A DNA stretch of 64,000 nt from Bacteroidota bacterium. Lineage in GTDB: Bacteria; Bacteroidota; Ignavibacteria; Kryptoniales; JAKASW01. The stretch spans positions 59,111-123,110 of the forward strand of contig JAMCXB010000044.1 in the NCBI GenBank assembly GCA_023480735.1, in the 5' to 3' direction. This document shows positions 9,526 to 18,482 of this stretch, in pieces (within the stretch, counting starts at the first letter, position 1; each line of letters begins with the position of its first letter). The notes under the pieces were generated by a model. That model was not told the origin of the DNA. It was given only the letters and a program-made list of their open reading frames with translations, and ran no database searches. The translations under genes and the position numbers were made by a program.

Positions 9526-9804
9526 TCATTTTTTTTGACGCAGCCCGTCGTGCAAACGCTTAACGTTTGCCGACGAATCTTTCGCACCGGACGCAGGTAC
9601 ATTCTGCTCGTTTCTCCATCTGTTCACGCCATTCAAGAGGAATGGCACCGGTATGAAATCCGGAAGTTGATTTCCTTGCGGTGATATCAGCACCGCCGGC
9701 GGATCGTAGAACATCTTGTACTCTCCTGCAAGTTTCTTCGTGCTCAGTGTGTCTGTTCCCGTTTTCCCATTCATGATACATGCCGCCAAAAGTACCGCTA
9801 TCAT
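9526..9804 (-). CDS. Small putative lipoprotein, unknown
   Basis: The 92-residue frame begins MIAVLLAACIMNGKTG, where LLAAC resembles a lipobox but the signal region is unusually short and lacks basic residues. A GAGGAAGTGAG ribosome binding site precedes the ATG. The body contains EYKMFYDPPAVLISPQGN and is otherwise unremarkable. It ends ten bases before the tyrosine-rich lipoprotein start, so it could be its translational partner. A competing frame on the same strand (starting at 9781) looks like a shadow. I do not recognise it and am only moderately sure it is expressed. Confidence 0.45.
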   Translation of the reverse strand: MIAVLLAACIMNGKTGTDTLSTKKLAGEYKMFYDPPAVLISPQGNQLPDFIPVPFLLNGVNRWRNEQNVPASGAKDSSANVKRLHDGLRQKK

Positions 9805-9912
9805 CTCACTTCCTCATTCAAATTTCAATAACAAAATAGTGCGAAACAAGGTGCCTCTGGAGTCTTAAAATAAATTAATGTCAATTTCATTGACGGTTGC
9901 ATTCAATTTCGG

Positions 9913-10695
9913 TTACATAGACTGTACATACTCAATTCGAATTGTTCGCAGGCTTCCCGTTTTCTTAAGATCGAGAAGATTCTTGTAATCAAACTCCACA
10001 GTAAATCCGTTTCCAACGCTCCACCTGACACCCGCGTTCAGGAATCCCGGGCCGGGGCTGGCCAAAGCGTCCGGGTATCCGTTCGGATAATTGTCGTTCA
10101 ATCCGAAATTATACTCTGCAACTACTGAAATATCGCTGCCTATAGTCTTGTCGGCGCCGATATAGAAATTCACGTTCTTATTCCCATCCCCATTCTCAAG
10201 GGAGTAGTTCACGCCGCCATGTATTCCCAAATATCCCAGCATTGAAAAGTATTTTGATGCAGCGGCAAAAAACCCGGGAGACTTATACTCATACCGGTTG
10301 TACTGTGATATGTAGGCGTCCTTACCCTGAGAATCAAATCCAACGGTGACAGCAGGTGTAGCATCGGTCTCATCGAGTATCCTAAAACGGATATTCACTC
10401 CAGGGAGCTTGTTCCAATCCACCGTGCCGGAGCCGATCACATTTGTTCCGCCAAAGCTGAGGCCAAACGTGAGCCGATTGAAGGCACCCGCCTCCAACCC
10501 AACCAGTACTCCGCTGTTCTCGTAGAAGTGCACGTTCATCGCTATCATCCCGTTGTGCAGGATTCCGGCCGTGGGCATATCGATCAAATACCGTGGCTCG
10601 ACCTGGGCAGCACTACCGGCACTGCCGTTCAGTTCACCCGCCATCGCTGCCGTTGATATTGCAAAAACAATGAGAAGGAAAAACGCACGCTTCAT
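9913..10695 (-). CDS. Predicted outer-membrane beta-barrel protein
   Basis: The 260-residue product has a signal peptide (MKRAFFLLIVFAISTAAMA) and a body of alternating strands: MIAMNVHFYENSG, FNRLTFGLSFGG, VNIRFRILDE, NVNFYIGADK, ISVVAEYNFGL and FTVEFDYKNLL. The sentence-like pattern TVDWNKLPGVNIRFRILDE and DISVVAEYNFGLND resembles YjbH/DUF-type porin-like barrels that accompany envelope polysaccharide or stress genes, but I cannot assign a family. A ribosome binding site (GAAAGGAG) precedes the ATG. It is the first gene of the minus-strand envelope block and abuts the decayed glycosylasparaginase region upstream. Confidence 0.7.
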   Translation of the reverse strand: MKRAFFLLIVFAISTAAMAGELNGSAGSAAQVEPRYLIDMPTAGILHNGMIAMNVHFYENSGVLVGLEAGAFNRLTFGLSFGGTNVIGSGTVDWNKLPGVNIRFRILDETDATPAVTVGFDSQGKDAYISQYNRYEYKSPGFFAAASKYFSMLGYLGIHGGVNYSLENGDGNKNVNFYIGADKTIGSDISVVAEYNFGLNDNYPNGYPDALASPGPGFLNAGVRWSVGNGFTVEFDYKNLLDLKKTGSLRTIRIEYVQSM

Positions 10696-10769
10696 TTTTG
10701 TCTCCTTTCAGATTTCATTTCATCCAAAAACCGGTCTGATAATTCTGCTTTCTGCCAGCTCCGTTTGTC

Positions 10770-10960
10770 TCATCTCAGTTCCGCTCCAAGGGGATCCACA
10801 CCCTTTCCTCCGAACTTCATCTTGGCTCTTTTCCCGGGCCGTGGTAGACGACCAAACGATAGAGTGTTGAGTTGGCTATCGACTTTTCCCTGCTTGAGAT
10901 ACCGATCACTTGCTATGACCTTGATTCTCTCCACACTTTCCCGACTGCCTGTTAAAGCAT
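10770..10960 (-). other. Coding-like remnant, unrecognised
   Basis: Directly after the asparaginase pseudogene, one minus-strand frame stays open for about 60 codons to a TGA at 10770-10772. It reads, in parts, TGSRESVERIKVIASDRYLK, GKVDSQLNTLSFGRLPRPG and KFGGKGVDPLGAELR. It has no good start codon or ribosome binding site. The composition is protein-like, so it may be the tail of another lost gene fused to the pseudogene by the same deletion. Chance cannot be excluded. Confidence 0.25.
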
Positions 10961-11231
10961 GTACAAGTACTCCGAATCGCAGACCCTATTAGTTCCGTCG
11001 TTGCACGAAGCATGATGAAAGCCCTTCCTGACAGATGCTCCGCCTGCTTCGCCATTAGCGTTCGTTGCAATATAAGCAAGTCGGATACCTTTATCAGCCT
11101 TCATTTTCTCCGACTCTTCCGACCACTCGCTCTGCCACAAGGAGCAAATTCTTGCCCTTATTGTCGAATTTCCACCCGCTCTTTTTTGAATACAGTGCGA
11201 AACTCCAGGTCGAGATGGCAACTGGCATCAT
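10952..11231 (-). pseudogene. Remnant of N4-(beta-N-acetylglucosaminyl)-L-asparaginase (glycosylasparaginase)
   Basis: An AGGAGG site precedes two ATGs at 11231 and 11228. The frame reads MPVAISTWSFALYSKKSGW then GKNLLLVAERVVGRVGENEG and stops. This matches the N-terminus of glycosylasparaginases (PIVLSTWNFGL..N..AW..L.KG..ALDAVE.GVR). A second frame then gives KGIRLAYIATNANGEAGGAS and VRKGFHHASCNDGTNRVCDS, which matches their C-terminus (GF.ALNK.GE.GA..I..GF..AV.D..GN). About 230 central residues, including the autocleavage site and threonine nucleophile, are missing and the halves are out of frame. The enzyme would have cleaved GlcNAc-Asn bonds; the remnant cannot. The rest of the 656-bp interval between neighbouring genes holds the coding-like remnant at 10770-10960 and no other gene. 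Confidence 0.75.
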
Positions 11232-11351
11232 GGTCCTCCTGTCTTCCCTAACCCGCTGACTACCGGGCCTCATGACAACGAGCGCTCAGGCCTTTACGCT
11301 CGACATGACAGTCTCCGGCGGCAGCGGTGACCCTCGCAGGCTCATGTCTTT

Positions 11352-12821
11352 TCATCGGACTATTCTGTAGGTGGTCCCATCCTTACTATCTTCAATAACG
11401 ACTCCGATCTTCTGAAGCCCGGCACGGATATCATCGGCAAGTTTGAAATTCTTATTCTGACGAGCATCCGTGCGGATCTGGATAAGAAGATTTATCAGTC
11501 CAGGCTCAATGCTTTCACGATTCCCCGCCTGATTCTCGGAAGGAATTATTCCGAGTACATCTCCCGCAAGCCTGTTTATGAAGGAAAGTATCGTGGCGGC
11601 AGTCTCTTTGCCCAGAGGATTGCCGGAGCTCATTAACAAGTTGACATCCTTAAGCATTTCAAACAGCGATGCGATTGCAGAGGGAGTGTTAAAATCGTCC
11701 GACATAGCCGTCATCCACTCATTGAAATAACGGCGAAGATTCACCGGCTCTTCCGGGAGATTATTGAAGTCGATTTCGGTACCCGATCGGTCGACGATGC
11801 TTCGCAGCTGGCGAAGGACGTTCTTCAGGCGTTCGAGCCCTTTTCCCGCTCCCTCGACCGACTCATCGGAATAATCCAACGGACTCCTGTAGTGGCTCTG
11901 CAGAATGAAAAATCTCAGGATGATAGGATCATGTTTCTTGAACGCATCCTTCAACGTGACGAAGTTTCCCAATGATTTGCTCATCTTCAAGCCGTTGGAG
12001 GTAACCATATTATTGTGCAGCCAGTAGCGCGCAAGAGGCTTACCCGACGCGGCCTCGCTCTGTGCAATTTCGCATTCGTGATGCGGGAATTGGTTGTCGA
12101 TTCCTCCTCCGTGGATGTCGAAAGTGTCACCCAGATACTTCATGCTCATGGTCGAACATTCCAGATGCCAGCCCGGGAAACCGTCGCCCCAAGGGGAAGG
12201 CCACCGCATGATGTGCCCCGCCTCCGCCTTCTTCCAAAGCGCAAAATCGCCGGGGTTTCTCTTCTCGGTTCTGATATCGACTCTCGCACCTGCCATAAGA
12301 TCTTCAGGCTTCCTCCCTGAAAGTTTCCCGTATTCAGGAAACTTGGCAATATTGAAGTAAACGTTCCCGTAGGCTTCGTACGCATAACCTTTTTCTATCA
12401 GCCGCTTTGCCAGCTCGATCTGCTCCATTATATGTCCGGTCGCCCGGGGAGAGATATCCGGGCGTTGGACTCCGAGCCTGTCCATATCCTCAAAGTAACT
12501 CCGCATGAAGGTCTCGACAATCTCCATCGGGTTGATCTTCTCTTTCCTTGCTTCCTTCTCGATCTTGTCGTCCCCTTCGTCGGCATTGTCGGTCAGATGT
12601 CCCACATCGGTAATATTCTGGACATAGAGGACCTTATACCCGACAAACCGCAGGAACCTGACAATTACATCGAACGACACATAGCTCTTGCCGTGGCCTA
12701 TATGCGAATGGTTATAAACAGTAGGGCCGCATATATAAATACCGACTCTGTCCTGTTGGATAGGAGTGAACCTTTCCTTGCGCCTCGTCAGCGAATTATA
12801 GAGAAAGATGTCAGTAATCAT
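11352..12821 (-). CDS. cysS: Cysteinyl-tRNA synthetase
   Basis: The 489-residue class I synthetase charges tRNA-Cys. The zinc cysteine and HIGH box are at residues 31-43 (CGPTVYNHSHIGHGKSYVSF), a second zinc-binding stretch appears as WHLECSTMSMKYLG and GIDNQFPHHECEIAQSEA, and KMSKS is in GLKMSKSLGNFVTLKDAF. The C-terminal DALR-type helical region ends with IGVVIEDSKDGTTYRI. Length is normal. Its ATG at 12821 overlaps the recN stop (ATGA), so recN and cysS are translated as a coupled pair; this pairing has no obvious functional logic. Confidence 0.97.
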   Translation of the reverse strand: MITDIFLYNSLTRRKERFTPIQQDRVGIYICGPTVYNHSHIGHGKSYVSFDVIVRFLRFVGYKVLYVQNITDVGHLTDNADEGDDKIEKEARKEKINPMEIVETFMRSYFEDMDRLGVQRPDISPRATGHIMEQIELAKRLIEKGYAYEAYGNVYFNIAKFPEYGKLSGRKPEDLMAGARVDIRTEKRNPGDFALWKKAEAGHIMRWPSPWGDGFPGWHLECSTMSMKYLGDTFDIHGGGIDNQFPHHECEIAQSEAASGKPLARYWLHNNMVTSNGLKMSKSLGNFVTLKDAFKKHDPIILRFFILQSHYRSPLDYSDESVEGAGKGLERLKNVLRQLRSIVDRSGTEIDFNNLPEEPVNLRRYFNEWMTAMSDDFNTPSAIASLFEMLKDVNLLMSSGNPLGKETAATILSFINRLAGDVLGIIPSENQAGNRESIEPGLINLLIQIRTDARQNKNFKLADDIRAGLQKIGVVIEDSKDGTTYRIVR

Positions 12822-14533
12822 TTTAGTCCGATCAATTCTTTTGCGCCTGATATGCTCGCTTGGGTGACGTCCTCACCGCTCAGCAATTTTGCCACTTCGA
12901 GGACGCGTTCGTCCTCGGAGAGTCTGCTGGCTCGGGTGACTGCACGCTTTCCCTTCACGATTTTCTCGACCCTGAAATGGTAGTCGGCATTGCCGGCGAT
13001 CTGCGGTAAATGCGTAATCGCAATTATCTGATGAAACCCCGAGAGATTCTTCAGGCTTCTCCCAACCTTTGCAGCGACCCTGCCGCTGATACCCGTGTCG
13101 ATCTCGTCAAATACGAGGAGCGGAAGTCTGTCGCTTTTTGCCAGAATGGTCTTTAGAGCGAGCATTATCCTGGATATTTCACCTCCGGAAGCAACCCTTG
13201 CCAATGGCCTGGGCTCTTCCCCAACGTTCGTCGAAATATAGAACTCCACATAGTCGAATCCATCTTCCGTGGTTTCGTAGAAATCGTTTCCGAGCCGGAC
13301 CAGCGGCTTCAATCCGGCATCTGCGTCTTTGTACTGCCGGTTGCCGATGTTTATTTCGAATCTGGCTTTCTCTATTCCGATCTCTGCCAGGATACTCACT
13401 ATACTTCTTGTAATGCGCTCGGCTACTTCCCTCCGCTTTGAAGAAAGGCGCTCCGCAATATCAGACAGTTTCGACCTCGCGTTTTCGACATTACTCTCCA
13501 GCCTATGGATTTCATCGTCGAAATTCTCTGCCAGCGAGTACTCCTTCCCTATCTTTTCCCTGTATTCAAGAACGGCTTCGAGGGAACCTCCGTATTTCTT
13601 CCTCAACATCACCAGCACGCCCAGCCTCTCCCGAATCTCTTCCAGCCGCTGCGGATCGAAATTGAGCTTACTGCTGTAGCTCTGGACGAATCTTGTTATC
13701 TCGTCGACAATAGCCTTCGCGCTTTCACACTCTTCCTTCTGTTTTCCAAACTCTTCGTCAATCTCTGAAAGATCCTCCAGCTGGTTCCGCACCATCACGA
13801 GTTGGTCGTGAATCGAGCTTTCGCTGTCGTAAAGGATCTCGTACAGCTTCGTAGTAGCTTCATATAACTTCTCCGAATTCTCCAGGATACGCAGCTCCGA
13901 TTCAAGTTCGCTTATCTCGCCGGGTTGAGGGTTCACCAGGTCGATTTCCCTAATCTGGAACGCGTACAGTTCGCTCTTTTCTTTTAGTGCGTCCCGTCTG
14001 GAAATGATCTCACTGAGCTCGTTCTGCATTCGGGCCAGCTCACTGTAAGAGGAGCGGAAATTTTCTCTCAGCGTCTCGAGCCCTCCGAAATCGTCGAGAA
14101 GATCTATGTGAGTTTCCGGCCTGAGAAGCGATTGGTGTTCGTGCTGCCCGTGTAGATCGACGAGAAGATCGCCGAGAGCCTTTAGTTGTGAAATTGGGAT
14201 GGGCGTATCGTTCACAAAGGCACGGCTTTGTCCCTTCTGGCTTACTTCTCTGCGCACAATCACTTCGTCCTCAAACTCTATATCGGAATTCTCCAGAAGC
14301 CGCTGTACCTTTTTATTGCCCGAAATGGTGAATACCCCTTCGACGATCGACTTTTCCGTTCCGCTGCGCACTTCTTCCGCCGTGGAGCGCTCTCCCAGAA
14401 TCAGACTCAAAGCGTCTACGATGATCGACTTTCCCGCTCCAGTCTCACCGGTGATGATGTTCAACCCTGTGCCGAATTCGAGCTCAAGTTCATCGATCAA
14501 GGCGTAATTTCTTATTGAAAGACTCTTCAGCAT
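12818..14533 (-). CDS. recN: DNA repair protein RecN (SMC-like ATPase)
   Basis: RecN is a cytosolic SMC-like ATPase recruited to double-strand breaks. The 571-residue protein starts MLKSLSIRNYALIDELELEF, has Walker A GETGAGKS at about 30-37, and the family insertion RAFVNDTPIPISQLK with DLHGQHEHQSLL. A long central coiled coil of Glu/Leu/Lys-rich helices runs from about 150 to 370. The C-terminal head has LARVASGGEISRIMLALK (ABC signature) and LLVFDEIDTGISGRVA (Walker B), then HLPQIAG. Length matches the family (550-570). The stop overlaps the cysS start by four bases. No LexA-type operator was identified upstream. Confidence 0.95.
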   Translation of the reverse strand: MLKSLSIRNYALIDELELEFGTGLNIITGETGAGKSIIVDALSLILGERSTAEEVRSGTEKSIVEGVFTISGNKKVQRLLENSDIEFEDEVIVRREVSQKGQSRAFVNDTPIPISQLKALGDLLVDLHGQHEHQSLLRPETHIDLLDDFGGLETLRENFRSSYSELARMQNELSEIISRRDALKEKSELYAFQIREIDLVNPQPGEISELESELRILENSEKLYEATTKLYEILYDSESSIHDQLVMVRNQLEDLSEIDEEFGKQKEECESAKAIVDEITRFVQSYSSKLNFDPQRLEEIRERLGVLVMLRKKYGGSLEAVLEYREKIGKEYSLAENFDDEIHRLESNVENARSKLSDIAERLSSKRREVAERITRSIVSILAEIGIEKARFEINIGNRQYKDADAGLKPLVRLGNDFYETTEDGFDYVEFYISTNVGEEPRPLARVASGGEISRIMLALKTILAKSDRLPLLVFDEIDTGISGRVAAKVGRSLKNLSGFHQIIAITHLPQIAGNADYHFRVEKIVKGKRAVTRASRLSEDERVLEVAKLLSGEDVTQASISGAKELIGLK

Positions 14534-14661
14534 TCTCTAATTCCGGCTGAACAGACGGGAGAAACATCCTTCGCAAAGCGAAGAAGAATCGTGCTGCCCG
14601 GCACTGGTTTTGGACTGCCTTTCTCTACGACAGGATTCTGGCGTCATTTCCTTTTCGAAAA

Positions 14662-16419
14662 CTATTTAACGTTAAAATACTTCGCTTCCGGATGATGGAC
14701 AACTATGCTGGTCGTGCTCTGTTCCGGAACCAGTTGAAATTCTTCAGTCAGAGAAATTCCGATTCGCTCGGGACGCAGGATTTCAAACAGTTTTACCTGA
14801 TCTTCCAGGTTAGGACAGGCCGGGTAGCCAAACGAATATCTCGCTCCCTGATATTTCTGTGAAAACAGCCTCTTCACTTCCTTTGCATCGCTCCCATCAA
14901 TTCCGAGCTCGGTTCTCACGATCTTGTGCCAGTACTCGGCCAGCGCCTCGGCACTCTCTACGCTCAGGCCATGCACGAAAAGATAGTCCCTGTAATTCGC
15001 ATCTTCAAACAGACGCTTCGTGTATTCACTAATCTTCGAGCCAATCGTAACGGCCTGCATCTCGATAACGTCATAGGTCCCGGAGTCTTTCGATTTGAAG
15101 AAGTCCGATATACACAGGAACCTGTCGTCGGTCTGACGGGGAAATGTGAATCTCACCCACTCTTTCAACTGGCCGTCCAGCGAATCACCGGGCTTCAATG
15201 ACTTCCACTTCGACTGCAGGTCGGGCTCCTCAAGCGGACTGTAAACAACAAGATCATCTCCGTCGGATTGACAAGGGTAATAGCCGTAAATGACCCTTGG
15301 TGCAAGGAGCCCTTCTCTCTTCACCCTCAACTTCACTTCTTCAAGAATCGGGTAAACGTCCTTTTCCAGCATGCGGGTATACTCCTCATCGTCCCATCCC
15401 TTTTTCGAGAATTGCCACTGCCCGCGAATGAGCGCAACCTCGTTGAGATATTCCCACACTTTCTCGACTCTCATGTCGGAGACGATTGCGCTTCCATAGA
15501 ACGGCACCTGGGGCACCGCAACCTCTTCGGAGACTTTGCTCCGCAGGCGAGTTTCAGTCCCGTATTGACCGGCCGATTTGCCCGATGGAGATAAATTCTT
15601 CTGTTGTTCGTTTGTTTCATCGATTGAAGCCGAAGCCATAGCTACCTCTTTTGAAATTTGAGTATTGATTTTCGCGGACTTTATGTCCTCCATGAAATGC
15701 AGACCGTCAAATGCGTCGTTGGCGTAGGACAAATAGCCGGAGTAGACCTTCCTCAAATCCTTTTCGACATACCTGCGTGTCAACGCAGCGCCGCCAAGAA
15801 CGACCGGGACTCTCAATCCCCGCTGGTTCATCTGCTCGAGATTCTCTTTCATTATCACTGTGGATTTAACCAGCAAACCGCTCATCCCGATCGCGTCGGC
15901 CTTGTTCGCTTCTGAAGCCTCAATTATCTGCTCTAACGGTACTTTGATTCCAAGGTTAATCACCCTGTAACCGTTGTTGGTAAGTATAATATCGACAAGG
16001 TTCTTTCCGATATCATGTACGTCCCCCTTCACGGTAGCAAGGACGATCAAGCCTTTCTGCATCCCCTCGACGTGCTCCATGAAAGGTTCGAGGAACTTGA
16101 CCGCTGCCTTCATCGTCTCAGCCGATTGAAGGACAAACGGAAGCTGCATCTGTCCGCTCCCAAAGAGGTCGCCGACGACCCGCATTCCTCCGAGTAAAAT
16201 CTCATTTATGATCTGAAGCGGAGAGTATTTCTCCATAGCTTTCTTGAGATCATCGTCAATTCCGATCTTGTCTCCGTCAATTATACGCCTCTTAAGCTTT
16301 TCCTCGAGGCTCAACGATTCATCGCTTCGACGGTCCTTTGCCTCTGTTGTGGCAGAAGCGTAGTATTTCATCAACTCAATAAGCGGGTCGTATATGCACT
16401 TAGAATCCGACATGTCCAT
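14662..16419 (-). CDS. metH: Cobalamin-dependent methionine synthase, C-terminal protein (B12-binding and activation domains)
   Basis: The 585-residue protein carries the second half of MetH. Residues about 38-125 form the helical cap, and 120-245 the Rossmann-type B12 domain with the cobalt ligand His135 in GDVHDIG, plus SGLLVKSTVIM and VLGGAALTRRYVE. A low-complexity linker (about 250-300) follows. The AdoMet-dependent reactivation domain follows from about 305, with PRQTDDRFLCISDFF and the AdoMet-binding RYSFGYPACP near the C-terminus. It lacks the homocysteine and folate domains, which are encoded by the next gene upstream, 138 bp away. The start MDMSDSKCIYDPL continues exactly where the upstream protein stops in single-chain MetH, so the two proteins together make one complete enzyme. 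The ribosome binding site is weak. Confidence 0.9.
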   Translation of the reverse strand: MDMSDSKCIYDPLIELMKYYASATTEAKDRRSDESLSLEEKLKRRIIDGDKIGIDDDLKKAMEKYSPLQIINEILLGGMRVVGDLFGSGQMQLPFVLQSAETMKAAVKFLEPFMEHVEGMQKGLIVLATVKGDVHDIGKNLVDIILTNNGYRVINLGIKVPLEQIIEASEANKADAIGMSGLLVKSTVIMKENLEQMNQRGLRVPVVLGGAALTRRYVEKDLRKVYSGYLSYANDAFDGLHFMEDIKSAKINTQISKEVAMASASIDETNEQQKNLSPSGKSAGQYGTETRLRSKVSEEVAVPQVPFYGSAIVSDMRVEKVWEYLNEVALIRGQWQFSKKGWDDEEYTRMLEKDVYPILEEVKLRVKREGLLAPRVIYGYYPCQSDGDDLVVYSPLEEPDLQSKWKSLKPGDSLDGQLKEWVRFTFPRQTDDRFLCISDFFKSKDSGTYDVIEMQAVTIGSKISEYTKRLFEDANYRDYLFVHGLSVESAEALAEYWHKIVRTELGIDGSDAKEVKRLFSQKYQGARYSFGYPACPNLEDQVKLFEILRPERIGISLTEEFQLVPEQSTTSIVVHHPEAKYFNVK

Positions 16420-16557
16420 CTCTATTCGTGTGCTTCCTGCATCTAGTCCTCTTTTATCTGAACCAAACTCGGCGGTTTAGGGCATTTTGATTTCATTGTC
16501 CGGACGATGTCGTTATACGCTGCGGGAAAAATCCGGTTAAAAGGAGTTTCCGCGACC

Positions 16558-18396
16558 TCACCCTGCCTGCGCCCGAGCACTTTCAAACTTTCTCTCGTCG
16601 AATATCAGTTCCCTGCAGAGTTCTCTTCCGCGTTTATCTACCTTGTACAAAGGCGTGATCTTTTGAGCGTTCACAATAGCCAGGTCCAACCCATCCTGGA
16701 TGGCATAGTGCAAAAACACCGAATTCAAGACATGCCTTGCGTGGACATTAAGGCCGAACGATATATTTGAAACGCCAAGCAGCGCATACGACTTCGGGAA
16801 GTCTCTCTTTATCAGCTTTATTGCTTCAATGGTCTCGATCGCTGCCTTGCGGAATTCCTCATCGCCCGATCCGAGCGTAAACGTCAGCGTATCGAATATC
16901 AGGTCCTCTTCCCTCATGCCGTACTTTGCTATGGCAAGGTCATGCATCCTCTTCGCAATCTCGAACTTCTTCTCGCGGGTTTTCGCCATCCCAGATTCAT
17001 CTATGGTCAGAGCAATTACAGCCGCACCGTACTTCTTGCAAAGAGGCAGAACCCTTCGCATCCTTTCCTCGCCGTCCTCGAGATTGATGGAGTTTACGAT
17101 CGCCCTGCCGGCATACAGCTTCAATGCCTCTTCGATGACTTTGTACTCCGTCGAGTCGATCATAAGCGGAAGCGCCACCTGTGTGTTGAAACGTTTCATC
17201 ACTTCCTGCATGTCGCGCACTTCATCACGTCCGACGTATGCAACACACAAGTCGAGTATATGTGCACCTTCCTTCAACTGCTCCTTCGCCAGCTGAACCA
17301 TTCCGTCGTAGTTTTCCGCGAGGAGAAGGTCCTTGAATTTCTTGGAACCGTTAGCGTTGCACCTTTCACCGACTATGACCGGTGGCGGATCGAGATGGAG
17401 GGCCACATTCGAGTAAATTGACGAAACGGACGGAGTATAAGAGACCTCCCGTTCCTTGGGCTTTATTTGAGCGGCAACTTTCACAAGCCTTGAAATGTGG
17501 TCGGGGGTCGTTCCGCAGCAACCGCCGATTATGCTGACTCCGAACTCCTTCACAAATCTGGTCATCCAGAGCTCAAGCTCTTCTGGGGTGAGATGGTAAC
17601 AAGCCTGCCCGCCGATATTCTCCGGCAGCCCGGCATTCGGCATGACGAAAACCGGCTTCGGGGAGTTTTCGCAGAGATACCTGACGTTTTCTTCCATCTC
17701 CTTCGGCCCTGTAGCACAGTTCATTCCGAAAACGGTGACAATATCGTAAGGCTCGATAGTCGTGAGAGCTGAGGATATCTCGGTGCCCATTAGCATCGTC
17801 CCCATCGTCTCAATCGTGATTGAGACGACGACAGCGATCCCTTTCCCTGTCTCTTCGATGAACTCGTGTATTGACGCCAATGCGGCTTTCGCCTGCAATA
17901 GATCCTGACAGGTCTCAACGATAAGCAGATCCGCTCCACCATCAACGAGTCCCTTCACCTGCACCTTGTAAGATTCCCGCATATCATCGAACCCAATATG
18001 TCCCAGGGACGGGAGCTTTGTGGTCGGCCCCATCGAACCGGCAACATATCGCCTCCGTTCCGGAGATGAATATTCATCCGCAACTTTGCGGGCAATCTCC
18101 GCGGAGCGTTTGTTTATTTCATACGAACTGTCAGCCAGCCCGTATTCGGCAAGAACAATCGAACTGCCGCCGAATGAATTAGTCTCGACGACATCGACCC
18201 CGACTTCGAGAAAGCCGCGGTGAACCCGCTCCGGCGCTTCTGGTTTAAAAATATTGAGATATTCGTTGCAACCTGCGAGGTGTTCGCCTCCAAAATCTGC
18301 GGAAGTGAGATTTTGTGTTTGGAGACTCGTTCCCGTCGCTCCATCAAATACGAGGACTCTTTTCTTAAGAATCTCAAGAAGTTCGTTACCTGTCAT
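16558..18396 (-). CDS. metH: Cobalamin-dependent methionine synthase, N-terminal protein (homocysteine and methyltetrahydrofolate domains)
   Basis: This 612-residue protein holds the homocysteine-binding barrel (about 1-320) with LVFDGATGTSLQTQ and the zinc cysteines in MNCATGP and GGCCGTTPDHI. The pterin-binding barrel (about 340-600) has VGERCNANGSKKFKDLL, ILDLCVAYVGRDE, PLMIDSTEYKVIEEAL and NSINLEDGEER. It transfers methyl from methyltetrahydrofolate to cobalamin and on to homocysteine, but needs the B12 domain of the downstream protein. The chain ends FDERKFESARAQAG, in the linker before the cap. The ATG at 18396 is preferred over the adjacent GTG. No cobalamin riboswitch is visible in the short upstream interval. 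Confidence 0.92.
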   Translation of the reverse strand: MTGNELLEILKKRVLVFDGATGTSLQTQNLTSADFGGEHLAGCNEYLNIFKPEAPERVHRGFLEVGVDVVETNSFGGSSIVLAEYGLADSSYEINKRSAEIARKVADEYSSPERRRYVAGSMGPTTKLPSLGHIGFDDMRESYKVQVKGLVDGGADLLIVETCQDLLQAKAALASIHEFIEETGKGIAVVVSITIETMGTMLMGTEISSALTTIEPYDIVTVFGMNCATGPKEMEENVRYLCENSPKPVFVMPNAGLPENIGGQACYHLTPEELELWMTRFVKEFGVSIIGGCCGTTPDHISRLVKVAAQIKPKEREVSYTPSVSSIYSNVALHLDPPPVIVGERCNANGSKKFKDLLLAENYDGMVQLAKEQLKEGAHILDLCVAYVGRDEVRDMQEVMKRFNTQVALPLMIDSTEYKVIEEALKLYAGRAIVNSINLEDGEERMRRVLPLCKKYGAAVIALTIDESGMAKTREKKFEIAKRMHDLAIAKYGMREEDLIFDTLTFTLGSGDEEFRKAAIETIEAIKLIKRDFPKSYALLGVSNISFGLNVHARHVLNSVFLHYAIQDGLDLAIVNAQKITPLYKVDKRGRELCRELIFDERKFESARAQAG

Positions 18397-18482
18397 CACA
18401 CTCTGTTTTGAAACAATTTAGCTTTGACGACGGGCAAATTCAACCGAATGAGGTGAAATCGGGGACTTGCCCCGAGAACTAC

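Noticed and set aside
9560..9781. Alternative minus-strand frame overlapping the small lipoprotein
   Set aside because: It has no signal or ribosome binding site and a composition like a shadow frame.
16420..16557. Simple frameshift joining the two metH genes
   Set aside because: The gap has stops in all relevant frames and gives no MetH-like sequence, so it is a real split or an insertion.
18400..18482. Cobalamin or SAM riboswitch before metH
   Set aside because: The interval is under 100 bp and lacks the B12 box or SAM-type stems.
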